From the NCBI GenBank assembly GCA_903872875.1, contig CAIQMJ010000262.1, positions 1-8,194 on the forward strand: a DNA stretch of 8,194 nt, read 5' to 3'. Of this stretch, positions 1 to 6,098 are shown one piece after another (the stretch's first letter is position 1; each line of letters opens with the position of its first letter). The notes beneath the pieces are model-generated. The model saw only the letters and a program-made list of their open reading frames with translations, had not been told where the DNA came from and did not search any database. Source of the DNA: an uncultured Variovorax sp. GTDB lineage: Bacteria; Pseudomonadota; Gammaproteobacteria; Burkholderiales; Burkholderiaceae_C. Made by a program: the position numbers and the translations under genes.

Positions 1-223
1 CACTGCCCTTGAGCGCTTCGGCCGCTGTCGCGCTCCAGTAGTCGAGTGCGGTGCGCGCGGCGCTTTCGTGGCGCCGGTCGGTCTGCCGCCAGCGTGCGAA
101 CTCTTCGCGCGCGGCGGCTGCGTCGTCCGGCTCGCCGTGCTGCTCCCGCCCGATGAGCGACAGCGCGACGGCCACCATCTTCTGCGAGGGCGCGGCGGAA
201 GCCGTGTCCGGATTCGATGGCAT
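1..223 (-). CDS. FecR-family anti-sigma regulator, N-terminal part (cut by window edge)
   Basis: Only the first 74 codons are in the window; the gene runs off the left edge. Reading leftward from the ATG at 223, the protein begins MPSNPDTASAAPSQ and contains EEFARWRQTDRRHESA followed by ALDYWSA. This matches the N-terminal cytoplasmic domain (DUF4880) of FecR/PupR-type regulators, where a W..xD..H..A pattern is typical. In that family this domain contacts the partner ECF sigma factor, and a periplasmic part senses the TonB-dependent receptor. The start lies 6 bp after the sigma gene's stop codon, with AGGGA about 10 nt upstream, so the two genes are almost certainly co-transcribed and perhaps translationally coupled. 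The membrane and periplasmic parts cannot be seen. The family call rests on this short domain and on the position behind a FecI-type gene. Confidence 0.8.
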   Translation of the reverse strand, partial: MPSNPDTASAAPSQKMVAVALSLIGREQHGEPDDAAAAREEFARWRQTDRRHESAARTALDYWSATAAEALKGS

Positions 224-229
224 GGCCGT

Positions 230-715
230 TCAGTCCCTGAAGCGGGCGCAGTCCATCACCGCGCGCACGACGTGGCGATCGATCGCATCCACGCTCACGC
301 CCATGTGGGCCGCGGCCTCGGCATAGCTGTGGCCATAGATGCGCACGAGGATGAAGGCCTCACGCCGCTTGCGCGGCATCGCCCCGAGACGTGCCAGAAG
401 CCGTTCGAGCCGCAGGCGAGCATCGACGTGCTGTTCGACCGAGGCAGACGAACCGTCGCGCACGAGCGCCAGCGTCTGCAGCATGCGGGCTTCGGCTTCG
501 CGATGGCGGAAACCGCTCACCGCGAGATTCTTGCCCGTGCGATAGAGCAATGCGCGGGGGTCGACCAGTTCCGTGCCGCGGACGTGCAGTGCCAGCACGC
601 GCGCATAGGCTTCCTGCACGAGGTCGGACGCCGCATCGCGATCGTTGAGCGAGCGGGTGAAGAAATTGACGAGTTCGGAGTAGTAATGCGCAACCACAGT
701 ATTTGCCTCGGCCAT
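230..715 (-). CDS. FecI-type ECF sigma factor
   Basis: This 161-aa protein has the two-domain layout of a small ECF sigma factor. The region 2 helix reads YYSELVNFFTRSLNDRDAAS, then DLVQEAYARVL, the core-binding and -10-recognition segment. LYRTGKNLAVSGFRHREAE follows, and a region 4 helix-turn-helix near the C-terminus (RKRREAFILVRIYGHSYAEA with GVSVDAIDRHV). The segment layout and immediate FecR neighbour point to the FecI subgroup, which directs transcription of a TonB-dependent iron or siderophore receptor after an outer-membrane signal. The ATG at 715 is preferred; an in-frame TTG at 727 would add four residues, and neither has a strong Shine-Dalgarno. No receptor gene is visible, so the substrate is unknown; by family custom it would follow the FecR gene, beyond the left edge. 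Confidence 0.88.
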   Translation of the reverse strand: MAEANTVVAHYYSELVNFFTRSLNDRDAASDLVQEAYARVLALHVRGTELVDPRALLYRTGKNLAVSGFRHREAEARMLQTLALVRDGSSASVEQHVDARLRLERLLARLGAMPRKRREAFILVRIYGHSYAEAAAHMGVSVDAIDRHVVRAVMDCARFRD

Positions 716-873
716 GGAAAGGACCAAGCGCGTCGGGCAAGAGCTGCGATGTGGCGGCGGCTGAATCGGGCAGAGCGACGAGCGGGGAAATTATAGGTAG
801 CCTCATGCGTGGCCATAGCCCCAGGCGCCGCCCGTCCCCAGTGCGCGCCCGAACGCGTCGCGGCAACTCCCGG

Positions 874-984
874 CCAGCCAGGAACGGAACGATCCATGAA
901 GGCTGCCGGACGAACGATGGTCGTGGTGATCGACAGCGTGCGGACATGCGCCCCGATGCGGGCCCTGCTGTCGAAGTGGCCCAT
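874..984 (-). pseudogene. Possible relic of an NmrA-type NAD(P)-binding protein
   Basis: Reading leftward from 984, one frame encodes MGHFDSRARIGAHVRTLSIT, then TTIVRPAAFMD and VPGW. This resembles the internal segment of NmrA/YwnB-type atypical short-chain dehydrogenases, which commonly read HF.SKA.IE.HVR..G...T.LRP..FM.N. Family members are about 280-300 aa with an N-terminal GxxGxxG nucleotide-binding motif. Here the matching stretch is only about 35-40 residues. A stop codon lies four codons upstream of the Met in this frame, no glycine motif is seen, and downstream the frame loses resemblance and runs into the sigma gene region. I read this as a decayed fragment between the TetR gene and the sigma gene. 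The match is from memory of the family pattern, so chance resemblance cannot be excluded. Confidence 0.45.
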
Positions 985-1098
985 CCCCGGCGCCTACGAC
1001 GAGGCACAGTGAGTGTCTGTCGGGCAGGCGCCATACCTGCCGGCTACCGCCTCGGCTCATACGGCGATGTCCGAAAGGGGCGCGCGCGGAACGAGGGC

Positions 1099-1737
1099 TC
1101 AGACGTAAGGCGTGCCAGCCATGGCAGCCTTCAGGCCCTGGGTGCCCTTGTCGACGATGGCGAGGAAAACGGCTTTCGATCGCTCCGCATCCTGCGTCTG
1201 CCGAAAGCGCCGATGCGCCTGGATGAGCGCCACGGCCCACGTCGCCAGCAACAGATCGGCCGCCAGATGCGCAGCGGGATCGATCGCCTCTCGACCGACG
1301 CATTCGGACAGGGCCGCCGCGACGACCTGCGCGATCTCATCGCGTATCGCCCTGGCCCGAGCCTTGAGGCTTTCGCTGGCCTCGATCGTCTCCATGAAGG
1401 CTTGGCTCTCGGCGGTGAAGCGGACGTAAGGGCTCTGTTCCGCGGTCAGCCGATGCGCGAGCAGGCCCAATGTCTCGATCGGCGAGACCCGGGGATCGCG
1501 CTGCCGCAAGGCCTCGCGCAGGACCTCGAGGCCCTCTTCCTCTCGGTCGAAGAACATGTCTTCCTTGCGGGGAAAGTGATTGAACACGGTCATCCGCCCG
1601 ACGTCGGCGGCGGCCGCGATGTCGTCCACCGTCACCTGATCGAAGCCACGCTCGGTGAAGAGGCGCGTGGCCGCATTGGAGATGCCTTGTCGCGTGACGA
1701 GGCGCTTGCGGGATCGGAGATCGGATGGCATTGACAT
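1099..1737 (-). CDS. TetR/AcrR-family transcriptional repressor
   Basis: The 212-aa protein has the classic TetR layout. An N-terminal three-helix DNA-binding domain spans about residues 12-62, with GISNAATRLFTERGFDQVTV and then the helix-turn-helix DIAAAADVGRMTVFNHFPRK. An all-helical ligand and dimerisation domain follows and is not conserved enough to name a ligand. The usual family length is about 190-220 aa. The ATG at 1737 is used; another at 1731 (Met3) is possible, and longer readings would cross the operator. The gene is divergent from the FAD monooxygenase, and a large inverted repeat fills the 55-bp gap. By family precedent it represses the monooxygenase and itself until an inducer, possibly the monooxygenase substrate or product, binds. 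A TAAAAT box at 1758-1763 (minus) is a plausible -10 for this gene, but no good -35 is seen. Confidence 0.92.
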   Translation of the reverse strand: MSMPSDLRSRKRLVTRQGISNAATRLFTERGFDQVTVDDIAAAADVGRMTVFNHFPRKEDMFFDREEEGLEVLREALRQRDPRVSPIETLGLLAHRLTAEQSPYVRFTAESQAFMETIEASESLKARARAIRDEIAQVVAAALSECVGREAIDPAAHLAADLLLATWAVALIQAHRRFRQTQDAERSKAVFLAIVDKGTQGLKAAMAGTPYV

Positions 1738-1760
1738 GATTTCATTGTACCGAGTACATT
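1731..1760 (+). promoter_or_regulatory. Predicted sigma-70 promoter of the FAD monooxygenase gene
   Basis: A perfect -35 hexamer TTGACA (1731-1736) is followed after 18 bp by TACATT (1755-1760), which matches the -10 consensus at four of six positions. Transcription would begin near 1767, about 26 nt before the ATG at 1793. The -35 box overlaps the start codons of the divergent TetR gene. The -10 box and presumed start site lie inside the palindromic operator, so a bound repressor would block polymerase directly. This is a sequence prediction; no start site has been mapped. Confidence 0.55.
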
Positions 1761-1777
1761 TTATGTACTTAGTACAA
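1745..1777. promoter_or_regulatory. TetR operator: two-part inverted repeat between divergent genes
   Basis: The arms TTGTACCGAGTACA (1745-1758) and TGTACTTAGTACAA (1764-1777) are inverted copies matching at 12 of 14 positions, separated by TTTTA and centred on 1761. Each arm is itself a palindrome of the form TGTAC-N3-GTACA (1746-1758 and 1764-1776), with centres 18 bp apart, so four GTAC units occur in 33 bp. TetR proteins bind short palindromes, often as one dimer or as a pair of dimers on overlapping sites. The site fills most of the gap between the TetR and monooxygenase start codons and covers the predicted -10 boxes on both strands. It is therefore the expected control point for both genes. 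Confidence 0.8.
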
Positions 1778-1792
1778 ATTGGAATCGAGTCT

Positions 1793-3391
1793 ATGAAAGA
1801 ACGGTTCGATGTGGTGGTTGCAGGAGCCGGCCCGGTCGGCCTGCTGACCGCCATCGAGTTGACCCTGGGCGGTACGCGCGTTCTGGTGTTGGAACGCCTG
1901 CCTGCGCCGAGCATGGCGATGAAGGCGTTCGGGATCGGTCCGCTGGCATGCGAATCGCTGCAGCGCCGCGGAATGGCCGCCGCCATTGCCGAGGCCGAAG
2001 CGCGCAGCTTCGCGGCGATGGCGCCTTTCGTCGCGCGGCACGGACCGGACGTGCGCGGACGGGGTTCCAGGTTCAGCGGCCATTTCGCCGGGCTGCCGCT
2101 GATCCGAAAGGACGCGCAGAGAGAACCGGAGCGGCATGCCCGCCCGGTCGATCAGCAAGCCGTCGAAGCCATGCTGGCCGATCGCGCACGCGCTCTGGGG
2201 ATCGAGGTGCGCCGCGGGTGTGATGTCGATGGGTTCGCGCAGCATGCGGACGGCGTCGATGTGGCGTGGACTTCAGCCGAAGGCGTGGGCGAAAGCCGAG
2301 TCCGCTGTTCCTACCTGGTCGGCTGCGACGGCGGGCGCAGCGTCATCCGCAAGATGGCGGGCTTCGAGTTTCCTGGCACGGAACCGACGTCGACGTTCTA
2401 CCAGGCCGTTGCCGAAATCGACCACCCCGAACGCCTGTTGCCCGGCGGTTGGCGGCGCACCTCGGGCGGCGTGTTTTCCCATGGGCCTTTCCCCGGACGG
2501 TTGTTCATGCTGGATTTCACCGGTCCGCCCAAGGACCGGAAGGCGCTGGTCACACGCGACGAAGTCGAGTCCGTGCTGCGCCGCATCAGTGGCGCGGATG
2601 TCCGCGTGAAAGCGCTCGAAAGCGGCAGTCGATGGACCGACAACACGCGGCTGGCCGATACCTACCGCCGAGGCAGAGTCCTGCTTGCAGGCGACGCGGC
2701 GCATGTCCACTCGCCATTCGGCGGCCAGGGCCTGAGCCTCGGGCTCGTGGACGCTGCGAACCTCGGCTGGAAGCTCGCCGCGGTCATTCGCGGCGACATG
2801 CCTGAGAGCCTGCTCGACACCTACACGGCCGAACGGCGACCCGTGGCCGAGACCGTGCTGGCGAACACGCTGGCGCAGGTCGCCATCATGCGGCCCGATC
2901 CGCAAGCGGGCGCGATGCGGGACCTCATGGCCAAGCTCATGGACTTCGACGACGTCAACCGGCACATCGGCGAGATGACGAGTGGCCTCGCCACGCGCTA
3001 CGACTTCGGGCCGGCGCTGGAGGACGTCGGACGGCTGCTGGGCGACAGGCCGATCGACCCGGGCAAGGCCGGCGGCGACGTGTCGCTGTACGGCGCGATG
3101 CAGGATGGCATGGGCGTGCTTCTCGATGCCTCCACCGGCGGACAGGCGTCGGCACTCGTTGCCGCCGCCACGCAGAAGGTACGCTGCCTTGCCGTCGATA
3201 CGGGGCCTTCGATGCTGATCCGTCCCGATGCCTGCGTGGCCTGGGCCGGCGAAGGGAAGGGCACGGACGGATTGGCAGAGGCGCTTCGTGGCTGGTTCAA
3301 CATCGGAGAGCGGCGCGTTGGAAAACCCGCCCCGGTCGGCGCACACCGAGCCAGGCAAGGCAAGGCGCCTTGCGACGCAGCCAAGCGCTAA
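1793..3391 (+). CDS. FAD-dependent aromatic-hydroxylase-like monooxygenase
   Basis: The 532-aa protein belongs to the class A flavoprotein monooxygenases (PheA/MhpA/polyketide hydroxylase type), which use NAD(P)H and O2 to hydroxylate aromatic rings. Visible motifs are the Rossmann FAD motif VVVAGAGPVGLL (GxGxxG at 11-16) with ERLPAPS at about 34-40, the DG motif YLVGCDGGRSVIR (DG at 179-180), and the second FAD motif LLAGDAAHVHSPFGGQGLSL (GDAAH at 300-304). A C-terminal thioredoxin-like segment carries MLIRPDACVAWAG (about 474-486). The ATG at 1793 begins MKERFDVVVAGAG, placing the FAD motif at the usual distance; upstream in-frame Mets lie within the TetR gene. About 25 polar residues after GWFNIG look like an added tail. 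It is divergent from its probable TetR repressor and overlaps the MarR gene tail to tail by 4 bp. The substrate cannot be deduced. Confidence 0.9.
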   Translation: MKERFDVVVAGAGPVGLLTAIELTLGGTRVLVLERLPAPSMAMKAFGIGPLACESLQRRGMAAAIAEAEARSFAAMAPFVARHGPDVRGRGSRFSGHFAGLPLIRKDAQREPERHARPVDQQAVEAMLADRARALGIEVRRGCDVDGFAQHADGVDVAWTSAEGVGESRVRCSYLVGCDGGRSVIRKMAGFEFPGTEPTSTFYQAVAEIDHPERLLPGGWRRTSGGVFSHGPFPGRLFMLDFTGPPKDRKALVTRDEVESVLRRISGADVRVKALESGSRWTDNTRLADTYRRGRVLLAGDAAHVHSPFGGQGLSLGLVDAANLGWKLAAVIRGDMPESLLDTYTAERRPVAETVLANTLAQVAIMRPDPQAGAMRDLMAKLMDFDDVNRHIGEMTSGLATRYDFGPALEDVGRLLGDRPIDPGKAGGDVSLYGAMQDGMGVLLDASTGGQASALVAAATQKVRCLAVDTGPSMLIRPDACVAWAGEGKGTDGLAEALRGWFNIGERRVGKPAPVGAHRARQGKAPCDAAKR

Positions 3392-3399
3392 GGCGCCTT
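3360..3399. repeat. Paired 10-bp palindromes at the convergent gene ends
   Basis: The palindrome AAGGCGCCTT occurs at 3362-3371 and again at 3390-3399. The first copy extends to a perfect 14-bp palindrome (3360-3373). Because each is self-complementary, the copies can fold alone or pair with each other into a 10-bp stem around the stop codons of the monooxygenase and MarR genes. It could slow transcription from either side, but there is no T-run, so it is not a textbook intrinsic terminator. Confidence 0.4.
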
Positions 3400-3927
3400 C
3401 TCCGCTTCCGGCTTTGCCGCAGAGGCTGCGGAAGTCGCCGTGACCGCCGACGCCGCTCCATGGCGCCGCAGCGGCGCACGGCTGCGCTCGTTGTTGTGGG
3501 TCACGAACTTGCGCAGCAGATTCAGCAGATCGGCGCTTTCCTGCGCGGTCAGGCCTTCGAGCAGAGTCTCCTGCAGGGTACGGATCGGCATCGTCAGGCT
3601 GTCGAGCAGCGCCTGCCCACCGTCGGTGAGCTGCAGTCGGCGCTGGCCGCGCGCGGCCACGGTGCGCAGGATGAGTCCCTTGGCCTCGAGCCGGGCGGCA
3701 ATCTCGGCGCACGACGAGGTGTCGATGGCCACCTCACGCGCCACCGTGAGCTGATCGATACCGGGCTTCTCGGCCAGCAGCATCAGGATCGCGTACTGCA
3801 CCGGCGTCACCTCGCGTCCGACGACATCGAGAAACACCGAGACCGAGATCTGATGCGCGCGGCGAATCAGGTGACCTGGCTGGTCATGGAGATCGATGAA
3901 GGAGGGATCGGCCGTATGGATCGACAT
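3388..3927 (-). CDS. MarR-family regulator of the vanillate cluster
   Basis: The 179-aa protein has a winged helix-turn-helix of MarR type: TPVQYAILMLLAEKPGIDQL (41-60), the recognition helix region DTSSCAEIAARLEAKGLI (69-86), and a wing ending GQRRLQLTDGGQALL (94-108). MarR proteins typically repress neighbouring genes and release DNA on binding aromatic carboxylates. An Ala-rich tail (about 150-179) is not part of the core fold. The ATG at 3927 is the only good start; no Shine-Dalgarno is seen. The gene is last in line after vanB with a 71-bp gap, so it is probably read through from the van promoter as well as, possibly, from its own. Well-studied VanR proteins of Pseudomonas and Acinetobacter are GntR-type, so I avoid the symbol vanR. 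Its stop overlaps the convergent monooxygenase stop by 4 bp. Confidence 0.87.
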   Translation of the reverse strand: MSIHTADPSFIDLHDQPGHLIRRAHQISVSVFLDVVGREVTPVQYAILMLLAEKPGIDQLTVAREVAIDTSSCAEIAARLEAKGLILRTVAARGQRRLQLTDGGQALLDSLTMPIRTLQETLLEGLTAQESADLLNLLRKFVTHNNERSRAPLRRHGAASAVTATSAASAAKPEAEKAP

Positions 3928-3998
3928 GCAGGCGGGAGGCGAGGGAAGAGACGGCGCAATTGTCCCATCAACTCCCGACGTCTCCCCTCGTCGATCCG

Positions 3999-4967
3999 CT
4001 ACAGGTCGAGCACCAGCATCGGTGAGCGCGAGCGTGAACAGCAGGGCGTGAACTGGTCGTTGGCGGCCTGCTCTTCGGGCGTGAGGTACAGGTCCTTGTG
4101 GTCGGGTTCGCCCTCCAGCACGCGCGTGAGGCAGGTGCCGCACACGCCCTGTTCGCAGGACACCTGCACGTCCACGCCGGCATCGCACAGCGCCTGTACG
4201 ACGGTGCGGTCCGCCGGAATGCGGATCACGCGGCCGGAACTCGCGAGCTTGACGTCGAAGCTGCTGTCGTCGGCCGAAGGCGACACATCGGCAGCGAAGA
4301 ACTCGTAGTGCAGCTGCGCCTCGGGCCAGCCGGCAGCGCGGGCGCCACCGAGCACCCAATCCATGAACCCCTTGGGGCCGCAGACATACAGATGCGTGCC
4401 GGGGCGGACCTCGCCGAGCACACGTTCGATCGACAGTTTCTGCTCGGCCGCGCCGTCATCGAAGTGGAACTGCACCTGCGGGGCGAACGCGGCGTCCGCG
4501 ATGCGCTGCCGGAAGGCGGTGCGCTCGGGCGAACGGGTGCAATAGTGCATCTCGAAGGGGTTGCCGATGGCCGCAAGGCGCTCGGCCATGCAGAGGATCG
4601 GCGTCACGCCGATGCCGCCGGCCAGCAGGATGCTGCGCGTCGCCTCGTGTGCGAGTTCGAAGTGGTTCTTCGGCGTACTGATGCGCAGCACGTCGCCTTC
4701 CTTCACCTCGTCATGCATCGCGCGCGAGCCGCCGCGCGAGGCCGGGTCGCGCAGCACGCCGATCAGGTAGCGGTGGCTCTCGCTCGCGTCGTTGCACAGC
4801 GAATACTGGCGCGTCTGGCCCGAAGGCAGGTGCACGTCGATGTGCGAACCGGCGGAGAAGGCCGGCAGCGGCCCGCCGTCGGTACGCACCAGCTCGTAGC
4901 TGCTGATGTCGAGGGCTTCGGCGGTCTTGCGCGCGACCCGCACGCTGAGTTCGGAGGTGTCTGTCAT
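3999..4967 (-). CDS. vanB: Vanillate O-demethylase reductase subunit VanB
   Basis: The 322-aa protein is a class IA phthalate-dioxygenase-reductase type electron carrier. It takes electrons from NAD(P)H through FMN and a [2Fe-2S] cluster to VanA in the cytoplasm. Visible are the FMN-binding RQYSLC (53-58), the nucleotide-binding LLAGGIGVTPIL (114-125), CGPKGFMDWV (196-205), and a C-terminal plant-type ferredoxin domain. Its cluster cysteines are C271, C276 and C279 in CEQGVCGTC, with C309 in PCCSRS. The length agrees with known VanB proteins (about 315-320 aa). It starts 22 bp after the vanA stop without a strong ribosome site, consistent with co-transcription and coupled translation. Family members serve several Rieske demethylases, but the adjacent VanA makes vanillate the expected pathway. 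Confidence 0.94.
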   Translation of the reverse strand: MTDTSELSVRVARKTAEALDISSYELVRTDGGPLPAFSAGSHIDVHLPSGQTRQYSLCNDASESHRYLIGVLRDPASRGGSRAMHDEVKEGDVLRISTPKNHFELAHEATRSILLAGGIGVTPILCMAERLAAIGNPFEMHYCTRSPERTAFRQRIADAAFAPQVQFHFDDGAAEQKLSIERVLGEVRPGTHLYVCGPKGFMDWVLGGARAAGWPEAQLHYEFFAADVSPSADDSSFDVKLASSGRVIRIPADRTVVQALCDAGVDVQVSCEQGVCGTCLTRVLEGEPDHKDLYLTPEEQAANDQFTPCCSRSRSPMLVLDL

Positions 4968-4989
4968 CGTGGGCTTGCCGGTGCGGGCG

Positions 4990-6051
4990 TCAGGCGGTTG
5001 CGGGCGCGGGCGCGGCGGCGTCGGCCTGCTGCTCCTGCGCGAGGATGCGCTCGATCACCCGGCGCGACTGCACGCCGCCGGCATCGATGTTGAGCTTGAG
5101 CAGGTTGCGCGTCGGGTGGGCCAGCAGGTTGCGCTGCTGCCGCTCGAGCATTTCCAGGTCCTCGCTGAAGATCTGGCCCTGGCCTTCGCGGATGCTGTCC
5201 GTGAGTGCCTTGTCCTCCGGGCGGAAGTTGCGTGCCATGCCCCAGAAATACCAGATCGACGTGTCCGTCTCGGGCGTGATGAAGTCGACCACGATGCTCG
5301 AGGCCTTGTGGGCCGGGTCCGCGTCGTAGCCGCCCTTGCCGGCATGAGCCACACCGACTTCGATCATCACGTGGCTCGGCGGCGTGAAGCGGCAGACCTG
5401 CCAGCGGTCGACCGGCACGTCGTCGGCCAGGCCGTTGCCACGCAATGCCATGCGCCAGAACGGCGGCGCCATGATGTTTTCCATCGTGCGGCTGGTGATC
5501 ACCTCGTCGCCCTCCACGCGGGTGGCGCTCGGCGTCTCGTCGATCTCCTTCTGGCCGATGCTGCTGGCGTGCACGTAGGTCTCGTGCGTCAGGTCCATCA
5601 GGTTGTCGACCATCAGGCGGTAGTCGCAGTTGATGTGGTACAGCCCGCCGCCGTACGCCCACTCGTCGCTCTCGGCCCATTCGAGGTGGTGCAGCTTGGC
5701 GGGGTCGGCCTGCGCGGCTTCACCGGGCCAGATCCAGATGAAGCCGTAGCGTTCGATCAGCGGGAAGGTGCGGATGGCCGGAAAGCCACGCACGCGCTGG
5801 CCGGGCATGGCGACAGTCTTGCCGTCGCAGCCCATCTCCAGGCCGTGATAGCCGCAGACGAGCTTGCCGTCGACCACGCGGCCGAGCGACAGCGGGGCGC
5901 CGCGGTGCGGGCAGAAGTCCTCCAGCGCGGCGACCTTGCCTTCGGCATCGCGATAGAAGACGAGGCGTTCGTTGCAGACCGTGCGGCCGAGCGGCTTGTC
6001 GGTGACTTCGTCGCTCGAGCAGGCGACATACCAGGCGTTTTTCGGGAACAT
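4990..6051 (-). CDS. vanA: Vanillate O-demethylase oxygenase subunit VanA
   Basis: The 353-aa Rieske non-heme iron oxygenase removes the methyl group of vanillate, giving protocatechuate and formaldehyde. It starts MFPKNAWYVAC, as VanA proteins do. The Rieske [2Fe-2S] ligands are in CPHRGAPLSLG (C47, H49) and CGYHG (C66, H69). The mononuclear iron site is NLMDLTHETYVH (N150, D153, H156, H161), with D298 in FSEDLEMLE the likely third ligand. VanA-like stretches include HLEWAESDEWAYGGGLYHI, DDVPVDRWQVCRFTPPSHV and KLNIDAGGVQSRR. The ATG at 6051 follows AGGA at 7 nt. The gene lies 47 bp behind the transporter gene and 22 bp ahead of vanB. All catalytic residues I looked for are present, so it should be active. 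The last dozen residues (QADAAAPAPATA) are low-complexity. Confidence 0.96.
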   Translation of the reverse strand: MFPKNAWYVACSSDEVTDKPLGRTVCNERLVFYRDAEGKVAALEDFCPHRGAPLSLGRVVDGKLVCGYHGLEMGCDGKTVAMPGQRVRGFPAIRTFPLIERYGFIWIWPGEAAQADPAKLHHLEWAESDEWAYGGGLYHINCDYRLMVDNLMDLTHETYVHASSIGQKEIDETPSATRVEGDEVITSRTMENIMAPPFWRMALRGNGLADDVPVDRWQVCRFTPPSHVMIEVGVAHAGKGGYDADPAHKASSIVVDFITPETDTSIWYFWGMARNFRPEDKALTDSIREGQGQIFSEDLEMLERQQRNLLAHPTRNLLKLNIDAGGVQSRRVIERILAQEQQADAAAPAPATA

Positions 6052-6098
6052 GTGGAATTCCTAGACGTAGGGGAATCGGAAGATGGAAGAGGGCGCTT

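Noticed and set aside
790..795. TATAAT on the minus strand about 75 bp ahead of the sigma factor gene
   Set aside because: It matches a -10 box perfectly, but no -35 hexamer lies at 16-18 bp and no Fur-box-like sequence is nearby, so I do not call a promoter.
703..1734. 343-codon open frame on the plus strand across the TetR gene
   Set aside because: It is mostly antisense to the TetR gene, which has clear domain evidence; no recognisable motif is present.
3948..3984. GAGACG/CGTCTC inverted repeat between vanB and the MarR gene
   Set aside because: The arms are 6 bp with a 25-bp separation, too weak and too widely spaced for an operator or a stable hairpin in GC-rich DNA.
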